Positions 5,725-6,075 of a stretch of DNA of 6,075 bases are shown one piece after another; position 1 is the first letter of the stretch, and each line of letters begins with the position of its first letter. The position numbers were made by a program, and so were the translations under genes. Location of the stretch: contig CALCHA010000416.1 of assembly GCA_937901265.1 (NCBI GenBank), positions 1 to 6,075 of the forward strand. The letters are read 5' to 3'. Below the pieces are notes generated by a model that worked only from the letters and a program-made list of their open reading frames with translations, was not told the DNA's origin and did no database searches. This DNA is from an uncultured Phycisphaerales bacterium (GTDB taxonomy: Bacteria > Planctomycetota > Phycisphaerae > WQYP01).

Positions 5725-5766
5725 GAATGCTAAATGACAACGGGCAAATCACAAATGACCCATGGG
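5725..5766 (+). repeat. Degenerate heptamer array, AAATGAC-like
   Basis: Six consecutive 7-bp units can be read: GAATGCT, AAATGAC, AACGGGC, AAATCAC, AAATGAC, CCATGGG. The two perfect copies (5732-5738 and 5753-5759) are 21 bp apart, two helical turns. The array fills most of the AT-rich spacer between divergent starts, so it may be an operator or a decayed intergenic repeat. The outer units are poor matches. Confidence 0.4.
5727..5754 (-). promoter_or_regulatory. Possible promoter of the ASCH gene, leaderless arrangement
   Basis: On the minus strand TTGTGA (5754-5749) and TAGCAT (5732-5727) are 16 bp apart, each matching 4 of 6 sigma70 positions. Only 7 nt separate the -10-like box from the ATG at 5719, so transcription would begin at or next to the start codon. 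This fits the lack of a ribosome binding site but the boxes are weak. Confidence 0.22.
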
Positions 5767-5779
5767 GCTTTTTGCGGCG

Positions 5780-5784
5780 GGAGG
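5780..5784 (+). promoter_or_regulatory. Ribosome binding site of the right-edge ATPase gene
   Basis: GGAGG at 5780-5784 (within GGGAGGGAG, 5779-5787) lies 7 nt before the ATG at 5792. It is the strongest Shine-Dalgarno in the window and supports this start for a gene that otherwise looks like one of several overlapping frames. Confidence 0.65.
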
Positions 5785-5791
5785 GAGCGCG

Positions 5792-6075
5792 ATGGAACCG
5801 GTGGTGGTGCGGGTGGCGGGACGGGTGGGCGGCGGGATGCCGGCGGCGGCAAGCCCGCGCGTGGCGGCGGTGGCCGGGATGTTCGGCATCGCGCTGCAGC
5901 AGCGGCAGGACCGCATCCTCTTTGAGCCCCTCGATATCCCCCTCGCCCCCGGCGACGTCGTCCTGATCACCGGCGCCAGCGGCGCGGGCAAAAGCACCCT
6001 CCTGCGCGCCCTGGCAACCGGCCTGCGCGCGGCCGGCGTGCCCGTGATGGACCTCGCCCGGATCCCTCTTCCCGC
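5792..6075 (+). CDS. P-loop ABC-type ATPase, N-terminal part (3' end outside window)
   Basis: The frame from ATG 5792 stays open to the right edge, giving 94 residues. After about 30 Val/Ala/Gly-rich residues comes an ABC-like nucleotide-binding domain: MFGIAL (30-35), LFEPLDIPLAPGDVVLITGA (43-62) and a perfect Walker A, GASGAGKST (61-69), followed by LLRALATGLRAAGVPVMDLA. The short strand ending in MDLARIPLP resembles ABC-type ATPases annotated as fused to an acetyltransferase domain (COG2401-like); this resemblance is from memory and the rest of the protein is not visible. No membrane segment appears before the P-loop. Walker B and the ABC signature would lie beyond the edge, so ABC membership rests on the Walker A context. 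It is divergent from the ASCH gene with 72 bp between starts, so the two may share regulation. A transporter ATPase or another P-loop family remain alternatives. Confidence 0.75.
   Translation, partial: MEPVVVRVAGRVGGGMPAAASPRVAAVAGMFGIALQQRQDRILFEPLDIPLAPGDVVLITGASGAGKSTLLRALATGLRAAGVPVMDLARIPLP

Noticed and set aside
5213..5737. 174-aa plus-strand open frame opposite the ASCH gene
   Set aside because: Exact antisense overlap with the ASCH signature gene, no motif, no ribosome binding site.
5706..5966. 86-aa plus-strand frame starting at 5706
   Set aside because: Trp/Arg-rich translation in a different frame from the Walker A-containing ATPase, which has the good ribosome binding site.

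Overview
The window is very GC-rich, with strong third-position G/C bias and long spurious antisense frames. It carries secreted or lipidated proteins of a Gram-negative-type bacterium. The style of the proteins (Gly/Arg/Pro-rich linkers after signal peptides, a degenerate AAATGAC-like heptamer array in a short AT-rich spacer, a NuoI gene outside any nuo operon) suggests a planctomycete, perhaps of the Phycisphaerae/Tepidisphaera kind. That placement is an impression, not a demonstrated assignment.

Layout. At the left edge (2-496, +) is the C-terminal end of a TPR-like protein. Next (619-1707, +) is a secreted GH43 endo-arabinanase. It converges on a block of six minus-strand genes. A 7-bp GC hairpin lies in the 27-bp gap between the convergent stop codons. 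Read in the direction of transcription (right to left), the minus-strand block is: an ASCH-domain protein (5719-5195), a PduO-type cob(I)alamin adenosyltransferase (5152-4577), a Tat-exported Rieske 2Fe-2S protein (4523-3990), a lipoprotein with a Rieske-like fold that has lost cluster ligands (3944-3513), a NuoI-type 2x[4Fe-4S] protein (3424-2891), and a secreted aldose 1-epimerase (2880-1735). Gaps are 42, 53, 45, 88 and 10 bp. At the right edge, divergent from the ASCH gene across a 72-bp AT-rich spacer, a plus-strand P-loop (ABC-type) ATPase begins at 5792 and runs out of the window.

How the genes may work together. The arabinanase and the mutarotase are both predicted to be exported and fit extracytoplasmic polysaccharide and sugar handling, but they are on opposite strands. 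The middle three genes form a small redox group: a true Rieske protein, a cluster-less Rieske paralogue and a complex I ferredoxin-like subunit. The ASCH/ABC-ATPase divergent pair is the least understood part. If the ATPase proves to be of the kind fused to an acetyltransferase, the pair could be an acetylation/deacetylation module acting on RNA or nucleosides; this is speculation. No gene-free stretch exceeds 300 bp, and no tRNA, rRNA, CRISPR array, insertion sequence or riboswitch was recognised.
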